Part shown: positions 36,774 through 44,808 of the stretch, piece by piece
How the letters are laid out: each line of letters opens with the position of its first letter
How positions within the stretch are numbered: position 1 is the first letter of the stretch
Assembly (NCBI RefSeq): GCF_014656435.1
Contig: NZ_BNCK01000005.1
Coordinates: forward strand, 248,001 to 312,000
Reading direction: 5' to 3'
Length of the DNA: 64,000 nt
From: Thalassotalea marina
Lineage (GTDB): Bacteria; Pseudomonadota; Gammaproteobacteria; Enterobacterales; Alteromonadaceae
The notes under the pieces: model-generated
What the model was told of the DNA's origin: nothing
Database searches by the model: none
What the model saw: only the letters and a program-made list of their open reading frames with translations
Position numbers and translations under genes: made by a program

Positions 36774-37682
36774 TTAAAACCATTCTGCCACTTGCGTTAC
36801 ATAATCTGCTGGTAAAATATGACCGCTATCTATGGTTATGTGTTTTTTATTCTTAGTTGCAATTTTGTCAAACAGGTCACTATTTTGCTGTTTATTCGCA
36901 TATTTATCGTCATTCGCGCTTACCATCCATATTTTGTGCTTATTTAATCTGTGCACTATGTTAGTTGGTGCTACAAGTGCTAATTCTTCATCATTGTTAG
37001 GCGGTACAATCGACAGAACATTACTAACTCTCTTATCTACACCAGCAAGTAATAAGCTAATTTGCCCTCCCATGCTATACCCTGCAACGTGAATGTTGTT
37101 GATATCAAATTGTGGTTGTTGCTCCACCCAATCAATCAGCACTCGATGATCAATCGTGGTTTTGCTTATCATATCAATATAGTCATCAGTTTCGTCTAAG
37201 TTCCATAATTTATGCATAATGCTTTTCAACGACTTTTCCTCAACTTTTCGAACCCCATGATGTCTAGCGTCTATTGCAACAACTACGTAGCCTTTTTCCT
37301 GTGCCATTTCTGTTAGTTGATGTACCTGTGTCACCGTAGGTTTACCAGCAATTGCATCAACCCACCACCTTTGATAGTTTCTCCCCATGGCATGCAAACC
37401 AATTAATACAGGGTACTTGTCTTGAATCTTAGTTGGATAACTCAACTGGCCCTTAACTTGCTCACCGTCAAAAGTTGTATAAGTGAACTCATAAACTCTT
37501 TCACTGATTTCTTTTAGAGTGAAATTCATATTTACTACTGGTTTATAATCATAACTTTGCTGAATTTCTTGTGCTGATGCAGCCTTTAAAGATAAAAAAG
37601 TAGCGAAGTAGAAGAAAACATAAAGTAAACCTGCGATTACCTTCGTTGTAATTGTATTGTTGTTATTAAATTTATTAGACAT
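36774..37682 (-). CDS. Exported alpha/beta hydrolase
   Basis: 302-aa alpha/beta-hydrolase with an N-terminal hydrophobic segment (about 14-34; signal peptide or anchor). Nucleophile elbow GYSMGGQ (Ser about 202), oxyanion region LIGLHAMGRNYQRWW, and catalytic His in DSGHILPADYV near the C-terminus. GQLSYPTK and YVVVAIDARHHG place it among dienelactone-hydrolase/acetyl-esterase-like members. A TACCAATTGGTA palindrome, like the tips of the MITE at 59666, overlaps the stop region. Confidence 0.8.
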   Translation of the reverse strand: MSNKFNNNNTITTKVIAGLLYVFFYFATFLSLKAASAQEIQQSYDYKPVVNMNFTLKEISERVYEFTYTTFDGEQVKGQLSYPTKIQDKYPVLIGLHAMGRNYQRWWVDAIAGKPTVTQVHQLTEMAQEKGYVVVAIDARHHGVRKVEEKSLKSIMHKLWNLDETDDYIDMISKTTIDHRVLIDWVEQQPQFDINNIHVAGYSMGGQISLLLAGVDKRVSNVLSIVPPNNDEELALVAPTNIVHRLNKHKIWMVSANDDKYANKQQNSDLFDKIATKNKKHITIDSGHILPADYVTQVAEWF

Positions 37683-37755
37683 CTTGTTACCTCCAAATGT
37701 GTATGCAACAAGAATAAAAAAGTTAAGGTGAAATTAAGGTGAAATTTCAGCGCTT

Positions 37756-37807
37756 TAATGCAGTAAAAAGCACAACATTCAATAATGTTGTGCTTTTTAC
37801 TGCATTA
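37756..37807. terminator. Very long perfect hairpin after the M56 gene
   Basis: Two 24-nt arms, perfectly complementary, around a CAAT loop; arms contain AAAAAGCACAAC / GTTGTGCTTTTT. It lies 39 bases after the M56 stop on the minus strand. Works as a terminator in either direction; the length is unusual. Confidence 0.75.
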
Positions 37808-37846
37808 ATCAGGTATACAAACCCAATGTTACATTTAGCAATTTAC

Positions 37847-39121
37847 TTATTCTGGTTTAACTGACTTGCTTGGTGTGAAGGTTATTGTATATGCCGTCGC
37901 TGATACGTCAGCATTATCAATTTCAATCATAGCTTCTTGCTGATACGCAACTGTTAAAATTGGATTAGCCACCACGTTTTCATTACCAGCATTAATTTCA
38001 ATAATTTTCATATTAACTTTTGCATATTCACCTTGTTCAGCAACTTGATATTGAAAGCGATAGTTATCTCCAATCCCAATTCCAGCCGTTTGACCATAAG
38101 CAGACCAAATGGCAGCTTCTGCAGTAGATTCTCTTTTTATTCCTTTATCATCAGTATTTTTAACTTGTAAATTAAAGTCTATTAACACACCTTCTTGATC
38201 AGCAAGTTGTGAACTAGCACCTGCCATGGCTAGCGTATTAAATGTCATTACCGTTAATGCGGTGAATGCAGTTAATCCATAAGCTAGTTTTTTTGTTAGT
38301 GTCATTACTCTTTTCTCCTTGATTAGTTTAAGTCTCGACATGTTATGTTTGTTAGTTGCAGTGATCGTACTTGCAAACGCATTTTGTGTTGATCCCTGCC
38401 TCGTTAAGATAAGCTCAGCTAAGTTAGTTAAATATTCGTTTTCTCCAAGTTGTGCCGCCGTTCTTTGATCGCATAAAGCTTCAATGTAAAAACGACTTTG
38501 TGATACTAGGTATCTCACTATTGGGTTCCACCAAAATACACATTGAACGCCGCCAAGTAGTAATAATTTAATATTGTCTTGATGAGCCAAATGCGATTTT
38601 TCATGGGCGACGATGACATTAATTTGTCTACTTGATTGAATGTTTTTAGCAATTACAATTTTTGGTTGTTTAACCCCAACCAAGATGCCTGTGGTGACCA
38701 TGTCACTGAAGTAAACATCTACTTGATGCATAGCCGATAGCTTGGCGTCATAAACAAGCGAAGCATCATTTAATAACGATTTGTTAAAGTTTCGTGCAGA
38801 AATAATTTGGCTAATAAACAACATGATGCCGATAAGGCAACAAGTTAACAACGCGCCAACTAATAACTCTGCTACGTCGATAATGGTAGGGATTGCAGCA
38901 ACAGCGGTTGTGGATTCACTTGTTACTTGCTGATTGATTACAAAAGATTGTATTAATATGTCAGAAGGTAGTATTTGAGCCAGCCAGGCAAAAGGCACAA
39001 ACCAAGCGAGGATGGCAAAATTAAGTAAACTGAAGTTTGCCTGATTACTGCCCTTGCCCCACTTCACCACAGCAAGTACTAACAATGAAGTAAATAAGTT
39101 AATTTGAAAATAGCTCTCCAT
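37847..39121 (-). CDS. M56-family membrane metallopeptidase (BlaR1-like)
   Basis: 424-aa integral membrane protease. Four N-terminal helices within residues 1-125, zinc motif HEKSH at about 172-176 (AHEKSHLAHQDN) on the cytoplasmic side, a further helix (AYGLTAFTALTVMTFNTLAM, about 282-301) and a periplasmic C-terminal domain of about 120 residues. That domain is not the penicillin-binding sensor of BlaR1, so the inducing signal is something else. It ends immediately next to the BlaI-type gene, giving the usual repressor-protease pair. Confidence 0.88.
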   Translation of the reverse strand: MESYFQINLFTSLLVLAVVKWGKGSNQANFSLLNFAILAWFVPFAWLAQILPSDILIQSFVINQQVTSESTTAVAAIPTIIDVAELLVGALLTCCLIGIMLFISQIISARNFNKSLLNDASLVYDAKLSAMHQVDVYFSDMVTTGILVGVKQPKIVIAKNIQSSRQINVIVAHEKSHLAHQDNIKLLLLGGVQCVFWWNPIVRYLVSQSRFYIEALCDQRTAAQLGENEYLTNLAELILTRQGSTQNAFASTITATNKHNMSRLKLIKEKRVMTLTKKLAYGLTAFTALTVMTFNTLAMAGASSQLADQEGVLIDFNLQVKNTDDKGIKRESTAEAAIWSAYGQTAGIGIGDNYRFQYQVAEQGEYAKVNMKIIEINAGNENVVANPILTVAYQQEAMIEIDNADVSATAYTITFTPSKSVKPE

Positions 39122-39508
39122 TTACTTCAGATCCTTTTTTCTTTCTTTTAATAAGGTTTCTAAGTACTCAATGTCTTCAAGCGTTAATTCTTCTTCTTCT
39201 AAAATATGTGCAGCTAAAGGGCGACTTTTTCCTAAAAAGACTTTGTTGATAAATTCTTTGATTAATGGCGTGCTAACCGTTTGCTTTTCGCTGATAGGGG
39301 CATAGAAAATAGTTCTACCTTCTGTTCTACTTCTTTTTAAAGAGTGTTTTTTCTCTAGTCGGTCAATAATAGTTTTCACCGTGGTGTATTTCACGGCTCT
39401 TTTTTGTTCTATTAGTTTGTGGATTTGTGGCGCAGATGCTTCTTTATGTACCCAAAACAATTGCATCACTTCCAGCTCAAAATCGGATAATGACATAAAA
39501 TCGATCAC
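39122..39508 (-). CDS. BlaI/MecI/CopY-family repressor
   Basis: 128-aa winged-helix repressor: DFELEVMQLFWVHKEASAPQ, then VKYTTVKTIIDRLEKKHSLKR as recognition region, and C-terminal dimerisation. Start is GTG at 39508 or ATG at 39496 (MSLSDFELEV); both lack a strong ribosome-binding site. The stop is adjacent to the M56 start. A 45-bp perfect palindrome lies directly upstream and is the likely operator: the M56 protease would cleave the repressor to induce. Confidence 0.9.
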   Translation of the reverse strand: MIDFMSLSDFELEVMQLFWVHKEASAPQIHKLIEQKRAVKYTTVKTIIDRLEKKHSLKRSRTEGRTIFYAPISEKQTVSTPLIKEFINKVFLGKSRPLAAHILEEEELTLEDIEYLETLLKERKKDLK

Positions 39509-39510
39509 GT

Positions 39511-39555
39511 ATCTCTACAAATGTAGATATAGCATATATCTACATTTGTAGAGAT
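39511..39555. promoter_or_regulatory. 45-bp perfect palindromic BlaI-type operator
   Basis: Two 21-nt arms, fully complementary, around GCA. Each arm holds a TACAnnTGTA-type box (CTACAAATGTAG and CTACATTTGTAG), the core of BlaI/MecI operators. It ends three bases before the repressor start codon, covering the promoter or leader of the blaI-M56 operon. Confidence 0.85.
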
Positions 39556-39612
39556 ACAAGATAAATTTCAAACTTATGTTGAAAACAGCTTATTGTAAGA
39601 ACTTAGTTGCGG

Positions 39613-40413
39613 TTAGATGCCTAACCACTTAGTGAATGCAGCGGTTCTACTTTGACTAGTTATCAGCGTTTTAGCAGGAGACTTTAAATAAACCATTAAA
39701 GAATTTTTGCTGTAGCGCTCTAGTTTCTCAATATGTGCTTGCTGTACATATTCACTGCGATTTAAACGAAAAAAGAGTGCTGGATTTAATTGTTCGTCGA
39801 GCTTTTGTAATGAACTAAATGGGAGAAAATGTCTTTTGTTGTTTGTGTCAAAAGCGCTGATCACTCCACCATCAGCTTGAATATAAGCAATATTGCCTAC
39901 GTCTAAAAAATAAATGTGATGTGGTGACTTTATTGCAAATCTTTCTGTGTAGCTTTGCAACGTATTCATTGAAGCTAATAAGCTATTTAGTTGGCTCAAT
40001 GTGCTATGTTCATTTGTTGTGATGCGATCTGTGTCTGGCGACTCCATACTTGCAGTCAGCCGTATAAACTTATGCCAAGCTTGTTCAAGTTTTTTTAGGT
40101 TAAATGGTTTTAATAAATAGGCGATGCCGCTCGATTCAAAAGCATTCATCATATATTGATTATAAGCAGTAACAAATATCACTGGGCATTGCGGTGTGAT
40201 TTGTTGATATGTCTGAAATACTGGTCCATCGATTAGTTCAATATCAGAAAAAATAACGTCAATAGCTGGCTCTGTGGCTAGAAAATCTAGCAATTGCTGA
40301 TTGGAATCTAACGTGGCAATTATTTCAAAGTTTTCACCCAGTTCATCAATGAGTCGTTTTAATTTTTTAACCGCTAATGGCTCATCTTCGACAATTAAAA
40401 TCTTATACATCAT
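39613..40413 (-). CDS. LytTR-family response regulator
   Basis: 266-aa regulator: REC domain about 1-120 (KILIVEDEPLAVKKLKRLID; phospho-Asp in DVIFSDIEL; PVIFVTAYNQ; YLLKPF) and a C-terminal LytTR DNA-binding domain (IAYIQADGGVISAF; FFRLNRSEYVQQAHIEKLER). It overlaps the sensor gene by 11 bases, so they form a LytS/LytT-type two-component pair. Confidence 0.92.
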   Translation of the reverse strand: MMYKILIVEDEPLAVKKLKRLIDELGENFEIIATLDSNQQLLDFLATEPAIDVIFSDIELIDGPVFQTYQQITPQCPVIFVTAYNQYMMNAFESSGIAYLLKPFNLKKLEQAWHKFIRLTASMESPDTDRITTNEHSTLSQLNSLLASMNTLQSYTERFAIKSPHHIYFLDVGNIAYIQADGGVISAFDTNNKRHFLPFSSLQKLDEQLNPALFFRLNRSEYVQQAHIEKLERYSKNSLMVYLKSPAKTLITSQSRTAAFTKWLGI

Positions 40414-41461
40414 TATCTTGCTCTAGGTGTGGCAATGTGACGCAAAACACGCCATTTTGCTGTGAAACATTGACACTTTGTTCTGTTAGATATTGATATT
40501 GCTCAACAATATTCGTCAACCCTGTTCCTGAGCCCTTTCTGGGTATGGCTAAAGGAGAGTATGTATTAGACACCCAAATATTGGAATCAATATCAATAGA
40601 AATTGCTATTCCCGATTGTTTGTCTGCTTTATTGTGCAATAAAGCGTTTTCAACCAGCAGTTGCAAAGTAAACGGTGGGATAACTTTTTTCGTTAAAGAA
40701 CAATACTCTTGAATGTTTAACGTGTAGCCAGTAGGCAACCTTTGCTGCATTAATTGAAAATAGAGCTTTGCAAACTGAATTTCTTGCTTTAATGGCACTA
40801 AACTTTTACCACTATGTTCAATAGCTAAACGATATAAATCGGCAAACTCATTGAGGTAGTCACTGGCGATCGTTTTATCTTGCTCAATTAGCTCATCAAG
40901 GGTGTTCAAGCAGTTAAAAATAAAATGAGGATCTATTTGAGCCCTCACTTGTTGCAATTTTACTTCGGCTAGTTGCGCATTATAGGTCGCAATTTTTTCG
41001 CGATACGAAGCTGCTTTATTGATGAAGTCATACGCTAAATACAGGCTGGCAAAAAATGCGAAATCAATCACGCTGCTTAAATTGCTTGCGACGAAAGTAA
41101 CTTGATTAAAGTTTCTTTCAATATTATTAAACAGTAACGCTATTGCAAAACTTAACAGGTTTCCAATCAATAAACTCGTTGCTAAAGTGCATGCAAATAA
41201 CTTGATATAATTTTTTAGGGAGGTTTTTAGTTCTTTCTCAATAGCAAAATATTGCATAAATAACTTGAGTAAAGCGATGGTAAAAATTCCACTAATAAAA
41301 GTGGCTAATGGCCCCTCAGGTGTTAACACATACCAATCAAAGCCTGATCTTGAACTAATGCGCCCTTTTACAACAACTAGGTAGCTATAAATAAACATAA
41401 ACAGCAAAAACATACGGTTGATGCAAAAAGCATTTTTGATAGATTTAAATACAGGAAACAT
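40403..41461 (-). CDS. LytS-type sensor histidine kinase
   Basis: 352-aa membrane sensor: four hydrophobic segments in residues 15-145, then the His_kinase domain with QIDPHFIFNCLNTLDELIEQ (phospho-His in PHFIFN) and an ATPase domain (PPFTLQLLVENALLHN, GSGTGLTNIVEQYQYL). No extracytoplasmic sensor domain of size, so it may sense membrane state or a small ligand in the bilayer. Partner of the overlapping LytTR regulator. Confidence 0.92.
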   Translation of the reverse strand: MFPVFKSIKNAFCINRMFLLFMFIYSYLVVVKGRISSRSGFDWYVLTPEGPLATFISGIFTIALLKLFMQYFAIEKELKTSLKNYIKLFACTLATSLLIGNLLSFAIALLFNNIERNFNQVTFVASNLSSVIDFAFFASLYLAYDFINKAASYREKIATYNAQLAEVKLQQVRAQIDPHFIFNCLNTLDELIEQDKTIASDYLNEFADLYRLAIEHSGKSLVPLKQEIQFAKLYFQLMQQRLPTGYTLNIQEYCSLTKKVIPPFTLQLLVENALLHNKADKQSGIAISIDIDSNIWVSNTYSPLAIPRKGSGTGLTNIVEQYQYLTEQSVNVSQQNGVFCVTLPHLEQDNDV

Positions 41462-41551
41462 TAGAAATTAGCTTTATATTTCAACAATTTTGCGCTGACA
41501 TGTTACCTAAGAGTAACCGATGCCAGCGCAAGGTGCTATTGGTTTGTTGGT

Positions 41552-42307
41552 TTAATCCGCTGTCGATTTAACCGTCGGCCATGAATTTATTACTTCGCCT
41601 GATTTATTCAGCACTTCTAATTTTACTTGGTCATTATCGTCGACGTAAAAATGAGCTCTTGGGCTTCCGTCTTTGGCAAACAAAAACAATCCATTATTCT
41701 TACTACTTGTTTTACCTAGTAAAACACGAGGTGCACCGCCAATAAGTCCTTTATCTTCATAGTACTTAATTTTGTCGATACGTTTTTGTTTATCAGTGAT
41801 TTGTGATAATTCTTGCATCACCTTTTTAACGGTATCTTGAGTTTCGTGCTCTGCACGATCATTAAACATAATACCAGATCGAATATAGCGTTGATCGCCC
41901 CTTTGGCTGTCAGTAGTTAATAGCTGCAATACCTGATCACCATTGTATTGATCAAAGGTTAACGACATGCCTGCACTGTGCCCTTTTTCATTTTTACTAC
42001 CGTCATAAATAAAACCACCAGCTTCAATACCTTCTTCATTAAAATACAACATACCAGAACGCTTTTTACGTGACTCGTTTAATATTCTGCCATTTACTTG
42101 CTGTTTACCGGTGGGAAACCTAGCGACGTTCGTAATAATCATTTTTACAGTGCCGTCAGGCTCAACAATGTTAATTCGCTCGACATCTAGTGTGTCAAAT
42201 TTTGCGCTGTTGTCTGCTTTGAAGCCCGTTAAACCAAATAACAAACATATCCCCATACACGACGCAGTTAAAACTCTTAAAAGTTTAATTTCTTTTTCAA
42301 TGTTCAT
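41552..42307 (-). CDS. Exported hypothetical protein
   Basis: About 251 aa from the ATG at 42307, chosen for AAGGAG eight bases upstream; the frame is open 11 codons further. An N-terminal hydrophobic helix (about 12-32) anchors or exports it. Two similar phrases occur: RINIVEPDGTVKMIITN and PRVLLGKTSSKNNGLFLFAK, suggesting a duplicated beta unit. Family not recognised. It lies 90 bases upstream of the LytS-type gene on the same strand. Confidence 0.6.
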   Translation of the reverse strand: MNIEKEIKLLRVLTASCMGICLLFGLTGFKADNSAKFDTLDVERINIVEPDGTVKMIITNVARFPTGKQQVNGRILNESRKKRSGMLYFNEEGIEAGGFIYDGSKNEKGHSAGMSLTFDQYNGDQVLQLLTTDSQRGDQRYIRSGIMFNDRAEHETQDTVKKVMQELSQITDKQKRIDKIKYYEDKGLIGGAPRVLLGKTSSKNNGLFLFAKDGSPRAHFYVDDNDQVKLEVLNKSGEVINSWPTVKSTAD

Positions 42308-42428
42308 AGACAATCTCCTTCGTAGTGGATTCATTGTCATGAAACAAACAACTATTCGCGACTTGATTCCTATGAGCTAAGGAAAATGATTGATAACCGC
42401 AGGTAAATGGCCAATAAAGTTAGATGAA

Positions 42429-42459
42429 AAAAAACGGCTTCATAACGAAGCCGTTTTTT
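42429..42459. terminator. Terminator of PKD paralogue B
   Basis: AAAAAACGGCTTC-ATAAC-GAAGCCGTTTTTT hairpin, 19 bases after the lipoprotein stop on the minus strand. Confidence 0.9.
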
Positions 42460-42478
42460 ATATCTTTTGATGAGCTTA

Positions 42479-44593
42479 TTAGTTACATATAGTCAGCGAC
42501 AATGAATCTTGCTTCGAATCATCTGCTTGGAATGTATGTGTAATAAAGTCTTTACCACTTTGTGTTTCTGTTACCGTTGCAGCACTTTGAAATGCCCGAA
42601 GTGACAATACGGCATAGGCTGGCAATTGTATTTCTACAGGTTCAGCACCGATTGTTAAATTAGCATGTGCAGGTTTTAAGAATTTAGCCCCGTTATAACC
42701 ATCTTGTCGCTGAGCAAATAACACTGTAGTTTCTGTAGGGCCTGTGTAACCCTCACAAGCAGTAAGCGTTATGTCTTTTCTTTGCAATACAGGTAGCAAT
42801 ACATCACCAGCATTAATTGGGGTTTCACTATTTTCTTCTGCTAAGCGTTTCATACCGATTATTTTATTATCAATGTTGAAGCTTATATATGAAAGATTGG
42901 CTCCAAGATAATGGCTGTAAAAGGTTAAAGAAAAGTTGCCATCGCTGTCTGTCGAAGTTCGTTGCTGCAATATGCCACCAACACGAGCATTGACGATAGG
43001 ATTGCCACCAGAGTCCACGAGTCTTCCACTGACTTCACGCATGTATGTTGGCGTTTCTTGCCTCTCTATAACCATAGTTACAGGCGCAGAGTCTTGCTGA
43101 CCATCATTAACAATAAGCTGTACAGTGTAAGTACCAAGTTCCGTTGGGAAAAACGTCGCCTTACCATTAGCATGGCTAATTTGGCCGTTGTACCCTGCTG
43201 GTACATCATTAAATTGCCAGTTATAAGTTAGGTTTTGTTGTTCAGGATCATAACTGTCAGTACCATAAATAGTCACAACGCCAGCGTCAGTTACTACGAT
43301 GTTGTCAGGTAATAGTGCAACAGGCTTTTGATTCTCGGTTACTTCCACCGTCAAGGTGTCTACTTTAGAGTAAACTTGCCCATCAAATACGCGCAAATGT
43401 AAAGTATACAAGCCAAGTGCGTCTGGTAAAAATTCAAAGTAAGCTTCGTCACGTAGCGTAATGTGTTGCAAACCTTCATATTCACTATTTGCAGGACGGT
43501 TAAGTAAAGACCACTCATATTGCAGAGGTTGGCCTTCTGGATCTTGGCTGGCACGTCCATCAAGGATAATAGGTACATCAAGTGCGCTGATGACATCTGG
43601 ACCAGCATTAGCAACAGGGGCAACGTTATCACCGGTAACCTTAATTGACAAAGTTGTTTCGTCATCTGTTTCTTTATCAGCTACCTGTAACTTGACACGG
43701 TATTCACCGATAACATCAGCTTTAAACTGAGCATAAGTGTCTTCTGAAACAGAAAGTTCTGCGCTACTGTTTTCAGGCTTCTCTTCTATTTGCCATTGGT
43801 AAGACAGCAGGTCTTCATCAGCATCAAAACTATTTAAAGCATTGAGCTGAATAACTTCATTTAGTGAGAATTCACGTTGTTCAGACGTTATGTTTGCTAC
43901 AGGTTCACTATTTGTTGTTAATTCTGTTACTTCTACATCAAAAGTACTGGTCGATGAAAGCTCATTGGCAATATTGGCAACAACCAAGATAACTTGGTAA
44001 TTACCCGGTTTATCAGCAACAAAATACGACTTAACTTGATTGCCGTTTTGCATTTCAGCATTACTGCCTTCAGGTTTAGACTTTAATCGCCAATCAAAAA
44101 TTACTCGGTCATCACCAGCAGCACGGCTATCTTCGGCTGTAAACCAGTGCACAGCGCCCACTTTTGCCTTACTTTTAGCATCAATTGATGCAACTGGGTA
44201 ATCGTCTTCTGAAGGAATGACAATAAAGTTTTGCGTTATTTTATCTGCTGCTGACTTGTCATCTTTAACAGTCAATTCAATGGAATAAGTGCCAAAATGT
44301 TGGGGGGTATATTGTATTGTTTCGCTTTCAACATCTTCCAATGCTAATGTCTCACCACCTTGACCAATTAACTGCCACTGGTAAGTAATTTTATCACCAT
44401 TAGGATCTTGACTTTTTTCTGCGCTGAAAGTGATAGCTTCATTTTCAGCAAATTGAGTTTTCTCCATCGTGATATGAGCAACTGGCGCAGAATTATAAGG
44501 TTGAGGATCTTTATCTTTACTACTTCCTCCACCACAGCCGACAGCAAACAAACATAAAGTTAAATAACTAAGCTTTTGGGTACTACTGATCAT
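42479..44593 (-). CDS. PKD/cadherin-like repeat lipoprotein (paralogue B)
   Basis: 704-aa lipoprotein with lipobox AVGC followed by GGGSSKDKD. Tandem PKD-type domains carry SQDPNGDKITYQWQL-like motifs; a GRLVDSGGNPIVNARVGG segment and a C-terminal domain with ITLTACEGYTG follow. Domain order and many motifs are shared with the protein at 27128, so the two are paralogues. It lies 215 bases downstream of the hybrid two-component gene on the same strand and is a good candidate target of it. Confidence 0.84.
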   Translation of the reverse strand: MISSTQKLSYLTLCLFAVGCGGGSSKDKDPQPYNSAPVAHITMEKTQFAENEAITFSAEKSQDPNGDKITYQWQLIGQGGETLALEDVESETIQYTPQHFGTYSIELTVKDDKSAADKITQNFIVIPSEDDYPVASIDAKSKAKVGAVHWFTAEDSRAAGDDRVIFDWRLKSKPEGSNAEMQNGNQVKSYFVADKPGNYQVILVVANIANELSSTSTFDVEVTELTTNSEPVANITSEQREFSLNEVIQLNALNSFDADEDLLSYQWQIEEKPENSSAELSVSEDTYAQFKADVIGEYRVKLQVADKETDDETTLSIKVTGDNVAPVANAGPDVISALDVPIILDGRASQDPEGQPLQYEWSLLNRPANSEYEGLQHITLRDEAYFEFLPDALGLYTLHLRVFDGQVYSKVDTLTVEVTENQKPVALLPDNIVVTDAGVVTIYGTDSYDPEQQNLTYNWQFNDVPAGYNGQISHANGKATFFPTELGTYTVQLIVNDGQQDSAPVTMVIERQETPTYMREVSGRLVDSGGNPIVNARVGGILQQRTSTDSDGNFSLTFYSHYLGANLSYISFNIDNKIIGMKRLAEENSETPINAGDVLLPVLQRKDITLTACEGYTGPTETTVLFAQRQDGYNGAKFLKPAHANLTIGAEPVEIQLPAYAVLSLRAFQSAATVTETQSGKDFITHTFQADDSKQDSLSLTICN

Positions 44594-44711
44594 TTATATT
44601 CCTTTAAATAGATAAGCTTCATTTAATGATTATTTAAAAGTCCCGTTTTTAAACTCGGGCGACATAAGCGTGCTATTCTACTGAAAAATAAAGATTAATT
44701 TGTATCAAAAT

Positions 44712-44742
44712 CACGACAACTTATCACAAATATGTGACAATT
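44712..44742 (-). promoter_or_regulatory. 21-bp-spaced direct repeats upstream of PKD paralogue B
   Basis: CACGACAAC (from 44712) and TGTGACAAT (from 44733) share GACAA 21 bases apart, around 120-150 bases before the start. The same spacing and core occur upstream of paralogue A. Confidence 0.35.
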
Positions 44743-44808
44743 TATTGAAAATATAAGATGTTCGTCACACAGATTTAATCAAATAGTTTTATTATCGATT
44801 TTTTCATT

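Noticed and set aside
38190-38310. Separate signal-peptide protein in the M56 C-terminal part
   Set aside because: MTLTKKLAYGLTAFTALTVM looks like a start, but the frame is continuous with the M56 domain and no stop or strong ribosome-binding site separates them.
44721-44738. CRP site in TATCACAAATATGTGACA
   Set aside because: The half-sites are in the inverse order to the CRP consensus (TGTGA-N6-TCACA).
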